Shown one piece after another: positions 1 to 8,472 of a stretch of DNA of 64,000 bases (its first letter is position 1; each line of letters starts with the position of its first letter). A model generated the notes under the pieces. It saw only the letters and a list, made by a program, of their open reading frames with translations, was not told the origin of the DNA and ran no database searches. The stretch comes from an uncultured Granulosicoccaceae bacterium (GTDB lineage Bacteria; Pseudomonadota; Gammaproteobacteria; Granulosicoccales; Granulosicoccaceae). The stretch covers positions 1 through 64,000 of the forward strand of contig CALGNZ010000030.1 of NCBI GenBank assembly GCA_937957915.1. The letters are read 5' to 3'. The translations under genes were made by a program, and so were the position numbers.

Positions 1-1338
1 GTGGCAATTGGAATATTGGTCACGATTCATGAGTTCGGCCACTACTGGGTTGCCCGCAAGATGGGCGTCAAAGTGCTGCGATTTTCCATTGGCTTTGGCA
101 AGCCATTGTGGAAAAAGGTAGCCGGTGACGACGCCACTGAATATGTCCTCGCGGCTATTCCACTGGGTGGCTACGTAAAGATGCTCGATGAACGAGAGGG
201 CGATGTTGACCCCGCCGAAGTAGATCGAGCCTTTAACCGAAAAAGCGTCTGGGCCAGAATAGCCATTGTATTAGCAGGGCCGATCGCCAATTTAATTCTT
301 GCTGTGTTTTTGTACTGGATTGTATTTATTGTCGGTATTACAGGCGTTGCTCCGATTGTCGGCGTGCCGGAGGCCAAGAGCCCGGCAGAGGTAGCCGGCT
401 TTGAGTCGGGGGACAAAATCGTTGCGGTTGCTGGCAGAAACACGCCAACCTGGGACACCGTGTACGTGGCTCTGCTTGATGCGATCGTCGATAATACCGA
501 GTTGCTCGACTTCAGTGTTGAAACGGAAGACGGGCAGAGTGCCAGCCGTTCGCTGGGTATTGACAGCGCTGAGCTGCTTTCCAGCCAAGGCGACATCGTG
601 GGCAAACTTGGCTTGCAACGTTGGTGGCCTGAAGTTGATCCGGTCATTGGCGGGGTGGTTCCGGACGGTGCAGCGGAGGCTGCCGGTTTAAAGGTGGGTG
701 ACCGAATTTTAACCAGTGATGGTGTCGAGGTTGAAAGTTGGGGCGACTGGGTTCGAATCATCCGAGCAAGCCCGGAAAAAACACTGGTGCTGCAGGTGCA
801 ACGATCTACCGGCACCGAAGCAATCAATCTGACACCGGCGAGGCTGGAGCGCGAAAGCGGGGTAATCGGGTTTATCGGTGCACGAGAGACGCAGTCACAG
901 GCGGTCATCGATGAAAAGCTGCGAACGGTTGAGCGATACGGCCCGTTGCAGTCGATCAGTAAAGCGTTTCAACGTACCTGGGATATGATGACTGTCAGCG
1001 TTGGTATGATCGGCAAGCTCTTTACCGGCGAGGCCTCTCTAAAGAACACGGTGAGTGGCCCGATTTCAATCGCGCAGTTTGCCGGGCAGTCTGTAAGTGT
1101 GGGCATAGATCACTACATCAACTTTATTGCGCTGGTGTCAATTAGCCTGGGGATCTTTAATTTGTTTCCAGTGCCAATGCTCGATGGTGGTCACCTCGTG
1201 TACTACGCTGTTGAGGTAGTCACTGGCAAACCGGTGTCTGAAAAAATTCAAATTGTGGGGCAGCAAGTTGGTCTTGCTTTGCTCGGAACTTTGATGGTGT
1301 TTGTCTTCTATCAGGATATTCTGCGACTGGTTACCTGA
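1..1338 (+). CDS. rseP: Site-2 zinc protease RseP (5' end outside window)
   Basis: Inner-membrane intramembrane metalloprotease that makes the second cut of the anti-sigma factor RseA and so releases sigma E; it also clears signal-peptide remnants. The visible 445 residues begin a few residues before the zinc-binding HEFGH motif (residues 10-14). Two PDZ domains follow at about 110-190 and 205-290, and the second metal site NLFPVPMLDGGH lies near residue 388. E. coli RseP is about 450 residues with HEFGH near residue 22, so roughly the first dozen codons lie upstream of base 1; the GTG at base 1 is probably internal. It stands ahead of bamA, as in most gammaproteobacteria. Confidence 0.96.
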   Translation: MAIGILVTIHEFGHYWVARKMGVKVLRFSIGFGKPLWKKVAGDDATEYVLAAIPLGGYVKMLDEREGDVDPAEVDRAFNRKSVWARIAIVLAGPIANLILAVFLYWIVFIVGITGVAPIVGVPEAKSPAEVAGFESGDKIVAVAGRNTPTWDTVYVALLDAIVDNTELLDFSVETEDGQSASRSLGIDSAELLSSQGDIVGKLGLQRWWPEVDPVIGGVVPDGAAEAAGLKVGDRILTSDGVEVESWGDWVRIIRASPEKTLVLQVQRSTGTEAINLTPARLERESGVIGFIGARETQSQAVIDEKLRTVERYGPLQSISKAFQRTWDMMTVSVGMIGKLFTGEASLKNTVSGPISIAQFAGQSVSVGIDHYINFIALVSISLGIFNLFPVPMLDGGHLVYYAVEVVTGKPVSEKIQIVGQQVGLALLGTLMVFVFYQDILRLVT

Positions 1339-1597
1339 GCTGGGAGTACCGCAGTGCAGCAGCTTCCGATGAAGGGCGCTGTGTGAAGCTGCTGCTTAGC
1401 AGGGTGTGCTGTATGAAATAGCCTCGAAGCCTCGTTGATACTGGCACTTTCACTCTGCCTCGATCTCGCCTTGCAGATTCCCGAGCCAGAAAAATCCCAA
1501 AGGTAAAGGTGCGGTCGGGTAGGTTTAGATTCGGTAATCCCTTGGTTTATACTGCCTTGCTATTCTGCGAGCGTCAGACAACTCGCTAAATCCATTA
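1339..1597 (+). other. rseP-bamA spacer with bamA promoter
   Basis: This is a 259-base non-coding spacer. It contains the promoter candidate at 1524-1553 and no other recognisable gene or repeat. Confidence 0.6.
1524..1553 (+). promoter_or_regulatory. Putative sigma-70-type promoter for bamA
   Basis: TTTAGA (1524-1529), an 18-base spacer and TATACT (1548-1553) resemble -35 and -10 boxes, 45 bases before the bamA start. No clear sigma-E box pair (GAACTT/TCTGA-like) was recognised, although sigma E control of bamA is common in relatives. Prediction only. Confidence 0.4.
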
Positions 1598-3940
1598 ATG
1601 CCTTCAGGTTTTTTCCCAAGATTTCTTGGCCGGCTCGCCGTCGCGTCAATCATACTCGCGCTCGCGAGTGTTATGGTTGCCAGCGCGGCTGAACGTGCGT
1701 TCATCGTCTCCGCAGTTAACGTGCGCGGAATCGATCGCATTGATAAAGGCACGGTGCTCAGTTACATCCCTGTACGAGCGGGTGAACGGTTCGAGCCGAG
1801 CCGCGATACGGGGCGGGTTATCCGTACACTGTACGAGACAGGCCTGTTCCACGACATTAGCCTTGCACGGAATGGTGACAAGCTGATTGTCACTGTTGCC
1901 GAGCGTCCGTCTATTGTTGAAGTTGATATCACTGGCAACGAAGTTTTGCCTGACGACAAAATGGAAGAAACGTTGAGATCTGTCGGGCTGGCACCCGGGC
2001 GTATCTTCAGGCGTTCAGTTCTCGACAACCTTGAAACCGAAGTGCGGCAGGTCTATTTCAGTCGAGGGCAATATGGAACACGTGTAACTTCTTCTGTTGA
2101 GGAGCTTGCCGACAACAGGGTTAACGTAAAAATCAACGTCAAAGAGGGGGCGGTCGCAAAAATCAGTCATGTAAGTATTATTGGAAATAATGCGTTCGAT
2201 GACGAAACCTTACTCGACTTGCTGAATTCCGGGGTGGGGAGTATCAACCCTTTCAGCAGCAGAGATGAATACTCCAGAGCAAAGCTTGCAGCCGATACCG
2301 AGCAATTGCGCGCCTGGTATCTTGATCGTGGTTATCTACGCTTCGATATCGTTTCAACGCAGGTGACTATCTCACCCGACAAACAAGATATTAATATTGC
2401 CATCAATATTGACGAGGGTGCGCAGTACCGTGTTGGCAAGATCACTTTCTCGGGTAACAGACTGGATTTGGCCGATGAAGAACTGTCATCTTTAATCGCT
2501 TTCGAGGAAGGTGACATCTATTCTCGTAAGCTCCTGACTCGCAGTAATTCAGCAATTATGGAGCGACTCGGTGACGAGGGTTATGCTTTTGCCGCAGTCA
2601 ATGTATTGCCCGGTGTAAACGAGAGTGACAGTACCGTTGATCTTGATCTCAACGTGGTGCCTGGCAAGCGCGTCTATGTTCGTCGCATTACCTTCAGCGG
2701 TCAGGAGCAAACTCACGATGAAGTGCTGCGACGCGAAATGCGCCAAATGGAGGGGAGCCGATTTTCACCACAGGCATTGAGCCGATCGCAAACACGGCTG
2801 CAGCGATTGCCTTATATCGAACGGGTCTCAATCACAACGCCGCGTGTACCAGGCTCCGATGATCTGGTAGATATAGCTGTTGATGTGGCAGAAGGGCCGT
2901 CAGGGTCATTTGGTGCAGGGGCGGGTTATGGCACTGATGGTTTTGTTTTTAACATTAACCTTACCCAGGAAAATCTGTTTGGCACCGGTGAGCGATTGGC
3001 AATAGCTTTTGACAACAGTACGAGTCAGGATAATTTTTCTATTTCCTATACGGATCCGTATTACACCAACGATGGCATAAGTAGAAATATCAGAGGGTTC
3101 ATCAGAAACACGGATACCAGTGAGCTAACTTCTACGGCTGACTACATCATTGATAGTTATGGTGCAAAGGTGCGCTACGGGGTGCCTATTAGTGAGTTTT
3201 CAAGTTTTAGCTTCGGTTTTGGCTATGAGCATGTCGAAGCGATTGAGACAGATACAACGTCACCAGAAGTTGGTGAGTTCATTCGCGACAATGGCAGTGA
3301 GTATGATCTGTTTGATGTGTCGTTAGGCTTTACGCATGACACCAGAAACCGCACTGTGTTTGCCACCAGTGGTGCCAGGAATTCACTAAACCTTGAGTTA
3401 ACTACACCTAACAGTGATCTTAGTTATTTAAAGCTGGGCTATAATTTTGAATATTTCTATGCGTTGACAGACCGATACACGCTGTCATTTAGCACTCGCA
3501 TTAACTATGGCGAAGGTGAGGATGGTCTTGACGAGCTGCCCTTCTTTAGAAGATTTTTTGCGGGTGGTATTCAATCAGTCAGAGGCTACAACACAAACAG
3601 TCTTGGGCCGCGAGAAACGATTGTAGACGACGACGGCAATACTCAGGTGGGCGACGCGATTGGTGGTGACTTTCGCACGCTTGGCACTTTTGAGCTGATT
3701 TTTCCTCCGCCATTTGTCGAGACCGCCGGTGCTACCAGGTTGAGTGTTTTTACGGATTTTGGAAATGTTTTCAGGGATGTGTCAGAATTTGATGCGGACG
3801 AATTACGTGGTTCCTATGGTCTGGCCTTTGTTTGGCTGGCACCCGTCGGGCCGCTAACTTTCAGTTACGCCAAAACGTTCAACACCAGCACGTCCGATAG
3901 CGTAAATAATTTCCAGTTCACTATCGGGTCAATTTTCTAG
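1598..3940 (+). CDS. bamA: Outer-membrane protein assembly factor BamA
   Basis: Essential core of the BAM complex, which folds beta-barrel proteins into the outer membrane. The 780 residues begin with a signal peptide (hydrophobic core about 12-28, cleavage near ASA-A). Five POTRA repeats run from about 30 to 430, and a 16-strand Omp85 barrel follows from about 434. The conserved VRGY motif of loop 6 lies near residue 660, and the protein ends in phenylalanine (GSIF), the usual last residue of an outer-membrane barrel. Length is typical of the family. It sits between rseP and skp, the standard order. The ATG at 1598 is chosen because it directly precedes the signal peptide. Confidence 0.97.
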   Translation: MPSGFFPRFLGRLAVASIILALASVMVASAAERAFIVSAVNVRGIDRIDKGTVLSYIPVRAGERFEPSRDTGRVIRTLYETGLFHDISLARNGDKLIVTVAERPSIVEVDITGNEVLPDDKMEETLRSVGLAPGRIFRRSVLDNLETEVRQVYFSRGQYGTRVTSSVEELADNRVNVKINVKEGAVAKISHVSIIGNNAFDDETLLDLLNSGVGSINPFSSRDEYSRAKLAADTEQLRAWYLDRGYLRFDIVSTQVTISPDKQDINIAINIDEGAQYRVGKITFSGNRLDLADEELSSLIAFEEGDIYSRKLLTRSNSAIMERLGDEGYAFAAVNVLPGVNESDSTVDLDLNVVPGKRVYVRRITFSGQEQTHDEVLRREMRQMEGSRFSPQALSRSQTRLQRLPYIERVSITTPRVPGSDDLVDIAVDVAEGPSGSFGAGAGYGTDGFVFNINLTQENLFGTGERLAIAFDNSTSQDNFSISYTDPYYTNDGISRNIRGFIRNTDTSELTSTADYIIDSYGAKVRYGVPISEFSSFSFGFGYEHVEAIETDTTSPEVGEFIRDNGSEYDLFDVSLGFTHDTRNRTVFATSGARNSLNLELTTPNSDLSYLKLGYNFEYFYALTDRYTLSFSTRINYGEGEDGLDELPFFRRFFAGGIQSVRGYNTNSLGPRETIVDDDGNTQVGDAIGGDFRTLGTFELIFPPPFVETAGATRLSVFTDFGNVFRDVSEFDADELRGSYGLAFVWLAPVGPLTFSYAKTFNTSTSDSVNNFQFTIGSIF

Positions 3941-4052
3941 TGTGTAGAGGGCATGGATACAGCCATCCTGCCCACGAGGCTCTGAATTTGGCTCGAACGG
4001 CCAGGCGAAGTCACTGCAACGACAACCCTCTGACTGTGGAGACCTAATAGTT

Positions 4053-4598
4053 TTGCTAGCTCGATTATCAATTTCTGTCGTATTGCTTTTTTGGGCCAGT
4101 ATTGGTTCAGGCAACGACATCAAGGTCGGGTTCGTCGATATTCCCTTTCTGATCGATGAGGCGCCGCAGTCGAAGCAGGCTAGTGTCAGACTGGAGCAGG
4201 AATTTGCGCCCAGACAGCAAAGTATCAAATCACAAAAGCAAATGCTTTCCGAGTTGCGTGAGGCGCTGGAGGATGATGGCCTCGATTTGATAGAGCGCGC
4301 TAATGTCGAGCGAGAGTTACGCAAAACCGAAAGGCGTGTAAAGCGTGACGAACAGGAATTTCGCGAAGAACTAAACATTCAGAAGAATCTCGAATTCAAG
4401 AAAGTCAGGGTGTACGTGCTGGATGCAATCGCTACTTTTGCCAAGCGCTATGAGTACGATCTGATCATCAGCGATGGTGTTCTTTTTGCCAATAAGAAAA
4501 TTGATGTTACTGATGAAGTGTTATCCGAATTAACTCAGGCACTGCAGCAATCGGATAGCAGTGCCCGGAATGGCCAGTCTCGCGGCACCAATGATTAA
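4053..4598 (+). CDS. skp: Periplasmic chaperone Skp (OmpH family)
   Basis: Periplasmic holdase that carries unfolded outer-membrane proteins from the Sec translocon to BAM. The 181-residue product has a signal peptide (about 1-20), then a short beta segment containing KVGFVD, a long charged coiled coil (about 45-130, many E/R/K/Q) and a C-terminal beta segment ending near DVTDEVL. This matches the jellyfish-shaped Skp subunit, usually 160-180 residues. The start is TTG at 4053, supported by GGAG at 4038-4041. It lies between bamA and lpxD, the canonical position. Sequence conservation in Skp is low, so the call rests on architecture plus order. Confidence 0.92.
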   Translation: MLARLSISVVLLFWASIGSGNDIKVGFVDIPFLIDEAPQSKQASVRLEQEFAPRQQSIKSQKQMLSELREALEDDGLDLIERANVERELRKTERRVKRDEQEFREELNIQKNLEFKKVRVYVLDAIATFAKRYEYDLIISDGVLFANKKIDVTDEVLSELTQALQQSDSSARNGQSRGTND

Positions 4599-4718
4599 CG
4601 AGACTATCGAAGTGTATGGAGTGGAAGTGGCATACTCGCCAGTGACAACAAACGAATTGGCGATGCCAGCGACTTGTTTGTTGCTGAATGCTCGCGTTGA
4701 ATAACAGGCAATATTGCG

Positions 4719-5759
4719 TTGGCACAGTCGTTAAAAGCCTTTACCACCGGAGACATCGCCAGAGCACTGGGTCTTGAGCTGCAGGGCGATGAGAACACTC
4801 GAATTTTTCGGATATCCAGTCTTCATAATGCGGTGTCGGGGAGTATCAGTTTTCTTGTTGATAAGAAGAAGCTTGAGTTACTGACTGCCTGTAAAGCATC
4901 GGCGTTAATAGTACCTGCAGGTCTGGTTGGCACGCGAGCATTCCCTGCCGGTATAAGCTTGCTTCCGAGTGATAATCCCTACCTGAGTTATGCAAAACTC
5001 ACACAATTTATAGCGCGCAGTGGAAGTGAGTCCGGGGTAGTTCACCCCTCTGCTGTTATTGATCCCGATGCCAGTATTGCTGATTCTGCGTCAATCGGGC
5101 CTGGTGTGGTGATTTCCGCAGATGCAGTAATTGCTGAGAGAGTGTCCGTTAACGCAGGTGCTTTTGTCGGTGTCGGGGCGAGTCTTGGCGAGGGAACAAC
5201 ACTGCATGCCAACGCGACAATTCACCATGACTGTATAATCGGAGAGGATTGCGAGATTCACTCCGGAGCCGTTATCGGTGCAGACGGTTTTGGATTTGCG
5301 CCCGCTGAGGGCGGTTGGGAGAAGATCTGCCAGCTGGGGCGTGTTGTCATTGGAAACAAAGTAAGCGTGGGTGCATGTACGTCTATCGATCGGGGGGCGC
5401 TTGACGATACCACCATCGAAGACGGCGTCATTCTAGATAATCAGATCCAGGTGGCGCACAATGTTGTTATTGGAAAAAATACTGCAATAGCTGGCTGTAC
5501 AGGGATTGCAGGGAGCACCTCAATAGGCAAAAACTGTCGAATTGGCGGGGCGGTGTCCATCGTTGGACATATAACAATTTGCGATGACGTTTTGATTACT
5601 GCTAATTCTTTTGTCACTCGTTCAATTAAAGAGCGTGGTAGCTATTCTTCTGGGGTTCCACTGCAGGATTCCACCACATGGCGGAAAAATGCAGCACGTT
5701 TACGCAAGCTAGATGCACTATCTCGCGATTTCGAAAAACTTAAAAGCACAATTCCCTAG
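4719..5759 (+). CDS. lpxD: UDP-3-O-acylglucosamine N-acyltransferase LpxD
   Basis: Third step of lipid A synthesis: transfers an R-3-hydroxyacyl chain from acyl carrier protein to the amine of UDP-3-O-acylglucosamine, in the cytoplasm. The 346-residue protein has an N-terminal uridine-binding domain (about 1-100) and then a left-handed beta-helix of hexapeptide repeats such as IGPGVV and IGEDCE (about 105-310), with the active-site histidine segment QVAHNVVIG and the conserved GADGFGFAP. The TTG start at 4719 follows an AGG-type ribosome site (about 4705). The stop is seven bases before fabZ, so they are probably co-transcribed. Confidence 0.97.
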   Translation: MAQSLKAFTTGDIARALGLELQGDENTRIFRISSLHNAVSGSISFLVDKKKLELLTACKASALIVPAGLVGTRAFPAGISLLPSDNPYLSYAKLTQFIARSGSESGVVHPSAVIDPDASIADSASIGPGVVISADAVIAERVSVNAGAFVGVGASLGEGTTLHANATIHHDCIIGEDCEIHSGAVIGADGFGFAPAEGGWEKICQLGRVVIGNKVSVGACTSIDRGALDDTTIEDGVILDNQIQVAHNVVIGKNTAIAGCTGIAGSTSIGKNCRIGGAVSIVGHITICDDVLITANSFVTRSIKERGSYSSGVPLQDSTTWRKNAARLRKLDALSRDFEKLKSTIP

Positions 5760-5766
5760 GAATGCA

Positions 5767-6216
5767 ATGGAAGAATTGGACATAACCGAAATTGTAAAAT
5801 ATTTACCGCACCGGTATCCGTTTCTGTTGATCGATCGGGTAACCAGTGTGGAGTCCGGGGTTGGCTTATCAGCAATTAAAAATGTCACCGCCAACGAACC
5901 TATTTTTACGGGTCACTTTCCGCAGTTTCCAGTGTTTCCAGGCGTACTTATTCTCGAGGCTATGGCGCAATGTTGCGCGGTGTTTGCATTCCGGGAGTTG
6001 GGTGGATATCCATCAAAGGAAACGTTATATCTGCTGGTTGGAATCGATAAAGCACGATTCAAAAAACAAGTCGTGCCCGGTGACCAGATGGCATTGTCTG
6101 TACAGCTGGAGCGAACACGCCGAGGTATATGGCGGTTTGCCGCCACGGCGACGGTTGATGACAAGCTTTGTTGTAGTGCGGAGATATTAATAGCAAAAAA
6201 CGAGATTGAGCTGTGA
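5767..6216 (+). CDS. fabZ: 3-hydroxyacyl-[ACP] dehydratase FabZ
   Basis: Dehydrates 3-hydroxyacyl-ACP to trans-2-enoyl-ACP in the fatty-acid elongation cycle and so competes with LpxA and LpxD for hydroxyacyl-ACP. The 149-residue hot-dog-fold protein carries the catalytic histidine H50 (TGHFPQFPVFPG) and glutamate E64 (LILEAMAQ), matching H54 and E68 of Pseudomonas-type enzymes. An in-frame upstream start at 5713 would add 18 residues inside lpxD that are not part of the family, so ATG 5767 is preferred. It overlaps lpxA by four bases. Confidence 0.96.
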   Translation: MEELDITEIVKYLPHRYPFLLIDRVTSVESGVGLSAIKNVTANEPIFTGHFPQFPVFPGVLILEAMAQCCAVFAFRELGGYPSKETLYLLVGIDKARFKKQVVPGDQMALSVQLERTRRGIWRFAATATVDDKLCCSAEILIAKNEIEL

Positions 6217-6983
6217 TTCATCCGACGGCTGTCATTGATCCCTCGGCAAGGGTCGACGAGAGTTGCGACATCGGTCCCTATGCCGTTATCGGCGCTGATG
6301 TAACTATAGGTCAGCGCACGCGAATTGGTCCGCATGCCGTTGTTAACGGACCGACAACTATAGGAGACGATAACCATATCTTCCAGTTTACATCGATTGG
6401 TGAAGATCCCCAGGATCTTAAATTTGACGGGCTCGACAGTCGGTTGGAAATTGGCAATAAGAATCGTATAAGAGAATTCGTTACGATCAATCGTGGTACC
6501 AGCGGGGGAGGCGGTGTTACCAGAATCGGTGATGATAATCTGGTGATGGCGTATGTCCATATCGCGCATGACTGTATGGTTGGCAGCAACACGGTATTTG
6601 CCAACTCCGCCTCTTTGGCGGGTCATGTAACGGTAGGCGATTATGCAATACTGGGCGGGTTTTCCCTGGTGCATCAGTTTAGCCGCATTGGTGCTCACAG
6701 CTTTGCCGGTATGGGGTCGGTTATCAATAAAGATGTGCCGCCTTACCTGCTGGTGAGTGGTCACTATGCAGAAGCCAAGGGGATTAACAAGCAGGGGTTG
6801 AAACGAAGGGGGTTTGACGACAAGGAAATTGCTGCCTTGCAAAAAACGTTTGTGAAAGTTCTGCGCAGGCGAGGTGTCAAGGATGAGTCTGCGTACGCTG
6901 AGGTTGACAAACTGGCGATGGAGTTTCCCCATGTCAGGGAACTATTGCAGTTTGTTCGTGCTGAAGGTCGTGGAATGGTGTAG
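6213..6983 (+). CDS. lpxA: UDP-N-acetylglucosamine acyltransferase LpxA
   Basis: First committed step of lipid A synthesis: moves R-3-hydroxyacyl from ACP to the 3-OH of UDP-GlcNAc. The 256 residues (E. coli 262) form a hexapeptide-repeat beta-helix from residue 1, including IHPTAVIDPSARV, and a helical C-terminal domain from about 190. The catalytic histidine is H119 in HIAHDCMVG. The GTG start at 6213 overlaps the fabZ stop (GTGA), so translation is probably coupled. The next gene of the usual operon, lpxB, is not downstream on this strand but inverted at 7206-8366. Confidence 0.97.
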   Translation: MIHPTAVIDPSARVDESCDIGPYAVIGADVTIGQRTRIGPHAVVNGPTTIGDDNHIFQFTSIGEDPQDLKFDGLDSRLEIGNKNRIREFVTINRGTSGGGGVTRIGDDNLVMAYVHIAHDCMVGSNTVFANSASLAGHVTVGDYAILGGFSLVHQFSRIGAHSFAGMGSVINKDVPPYLLVSGHYAEAKGINKQGLKRRGFDDKEIAALQKTFVKVLRRRGVKDESAYAEVDKLAMEFPHVRELLQFVRAEGRGMV

Positions 6984-7205
6984 CACGTTGTGTTACGCGC
7001 TAGTAAAGAATCAGAGCACATCTATCTGTTGTGTTGCGTGTTCTCCACGCTCAGTACTGTGCAGGTGCAACGCAAACTCCTACCCTGTACATCTCAGAAG
7101 CACGACAAAACACACGCTAGATAGTCACCACACCTCACCGTATGAGAGGAAAAAGAATTTTCGCTTTGTTGCTATCGAATGGTTACCCGGGGCTTTCCTG
7201 TGCCG

Positions 7206-8366
7206 CTAGCTGGCAGCGGCGCCTGCGTTTTCTCGTTGGCGATTTTTTTCACTGCGTAGAAACTTTATGATTAGTTTGGCCAGTTTATCCGCGGCACCAC
7301 CTGTGCCCAACGCCTGGTAGACTCTCTCGAGTTCCACTTTTTGTGTTTGATACTCATTCTGGTCGGCTAACAGTCGCTGAGCCTCCTGGTAGAGGTTGTC
7401 ACCGGTGGCCTGTTCTTGCAGAAGTTCCGGCACTATTTTGCGCCCGGCGATGATGTTTGTCAGGCTGATAAGGTCTATTGTGAGCCATCGTTTCACCACT
7501 GCGTAGCTCAACGGATTCATTTTATAGACGACTATCATGGGCAAGCCCATAATTGCCAACTCAAGTGTTGCGGTGCCTGATGCGACTAAAGCCAGTTCGC
7601 AACTGGCAATTTGTTGATAGTCGTTTGATTGCAGTAGTTTGATGTTGAGTTCACGGCTTTCGCACTCGGGTAGTAGCAACTCACGATCAACGGTATCTGC
7701 AACAGGAATCACGAATGTGCTGTCTGGATGAGTGGCGGCAAGTTTTTCAGCAGCGTCCAGCATAACAGGCAGCAGATAGTTGATCTCCGTTTTCCTGCTG
7801 CCTGGGAGGAGTGCAATGGTTCGCTTGCGCTGTTTGCCGTCGTGGACTCTTGCGCTCAGCAAATCCCGATTATCCAGTAATGGGTTTCCAACGTAGGTAT
7901 TTGCTATCTGTGCTTCGTTGAACACGTTTACTTCAAAAGGCAGTATCACCGCAATATGGTCGGTAATTTTTTTTAGTTCCTGCAGGCGCGACGGGCGCGA
8001 TGCCCAGACTTTGGGAGCGATGTAGTATATGACTGGAATACCTAGTGACTTCGCTGCCGTCGCCAGCTTCATATTAAAGTGCGGGTAGTCTACGACCAGC
8101 AACAAATCTGGCTTTTGCTCTTTCAGCGCTTTGCGCAGCAGGGTCAGGTGTCCGAGCAATTTCGGGTACTTGTGGAGCACCTCGACCAGGCCCATTACAG
8201 AGTGCTGCTCGATATCAACCAGTAGTTCCATACCTGCATCGGCCAGGCGCTTACCGCCCATGCCAAAGGCTTCGACTGGTTCGGAAACGCTTGTCTCGAG
8301 CGCTGCCAGAGCCCGCGCAGCGTGCATGTCGCCAGAGGCTTCTCCGGCGCTGATCATTATTTTCAT
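7206..8366 (-). CDS. lpxB: Lipid A disaccharide synthase LpxB
   Basis: GT19 glycosyltransferase that joins UDP-2,3-diacylglucosamine and lipid X into the lipid A disaccharide at the cytoplasmic membrane face. The 386 residues start with MKIMISAGEASGDMHAA, the conserved N-terminal nucleotide-fold motif, and include VDYPHFNMKLA, YYIAPKVWASRP, LPGSRKTEI and the C-terminal SGTATLELA, all typical. Longer in-frame starts up to 8483 exist, but the extra residues are unlike the family. No strong ribosome site is visible before 8366. Unlike the usual lpxA-lpxB operon, the gene faces lpxA, so it must have its own promoter or be read with the upstream minus-strand genes. Confidence 0.95.
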   Translation of the reverse strand: MKIMISAGEASGDMHAARALAALETSVSEPVEAFGMGGKRLADAGMELLVDIEQHSVMGLVEVLHKYPKLLGHLTLLRKALKEQKPDLLLVVDYPHFNMKLATAAKSLGIPVIYYIAPKVWASRPSRLQELKKITDHIAVILPFEVNVFNEAQIANTYVGNPLLDNRDLLSARVHDGKQRKRTIALLPGSRKTEINYLLPVMLDAAEKLAATHPDSTFVIPVADTVDRELLLPECESRELNIKLLQSNDYQQIASCELALVASGTATLELAIMGLPMIVVYKMNPLSYAVVKRWLTIDLISLTNIIAGRKIVPELLQEQATGDNLYQEAQRLLADQNEYQTQKVELERVYQALGTGGAADKLAKLIIKFLRSEKNRQRENAGAAAS

Positions 8367-8472
8367 AGGGGTGAAAACATTCCCACTGGTTCTCCGAGAG
8401 ACTAACACATGCACGCAGGGTTTGTGTTTGAAACCTGCCGTATGTGCTGTGGCTTTGAGAAGCAGTCGGTTA

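Noticed and set aside
748-765. GGTTCGAATC-like tRNA T-arm sequence
   Set aside because: It lies inside rseP in frame and no acceptor, D or anticodon arms can be built around it.
171-908. 245-codon minus-strand frame opposite rseP
   Set aside because: It is a shadow of rseP codon bias; the product is Ser/Thr/Pro-rich with no domain.
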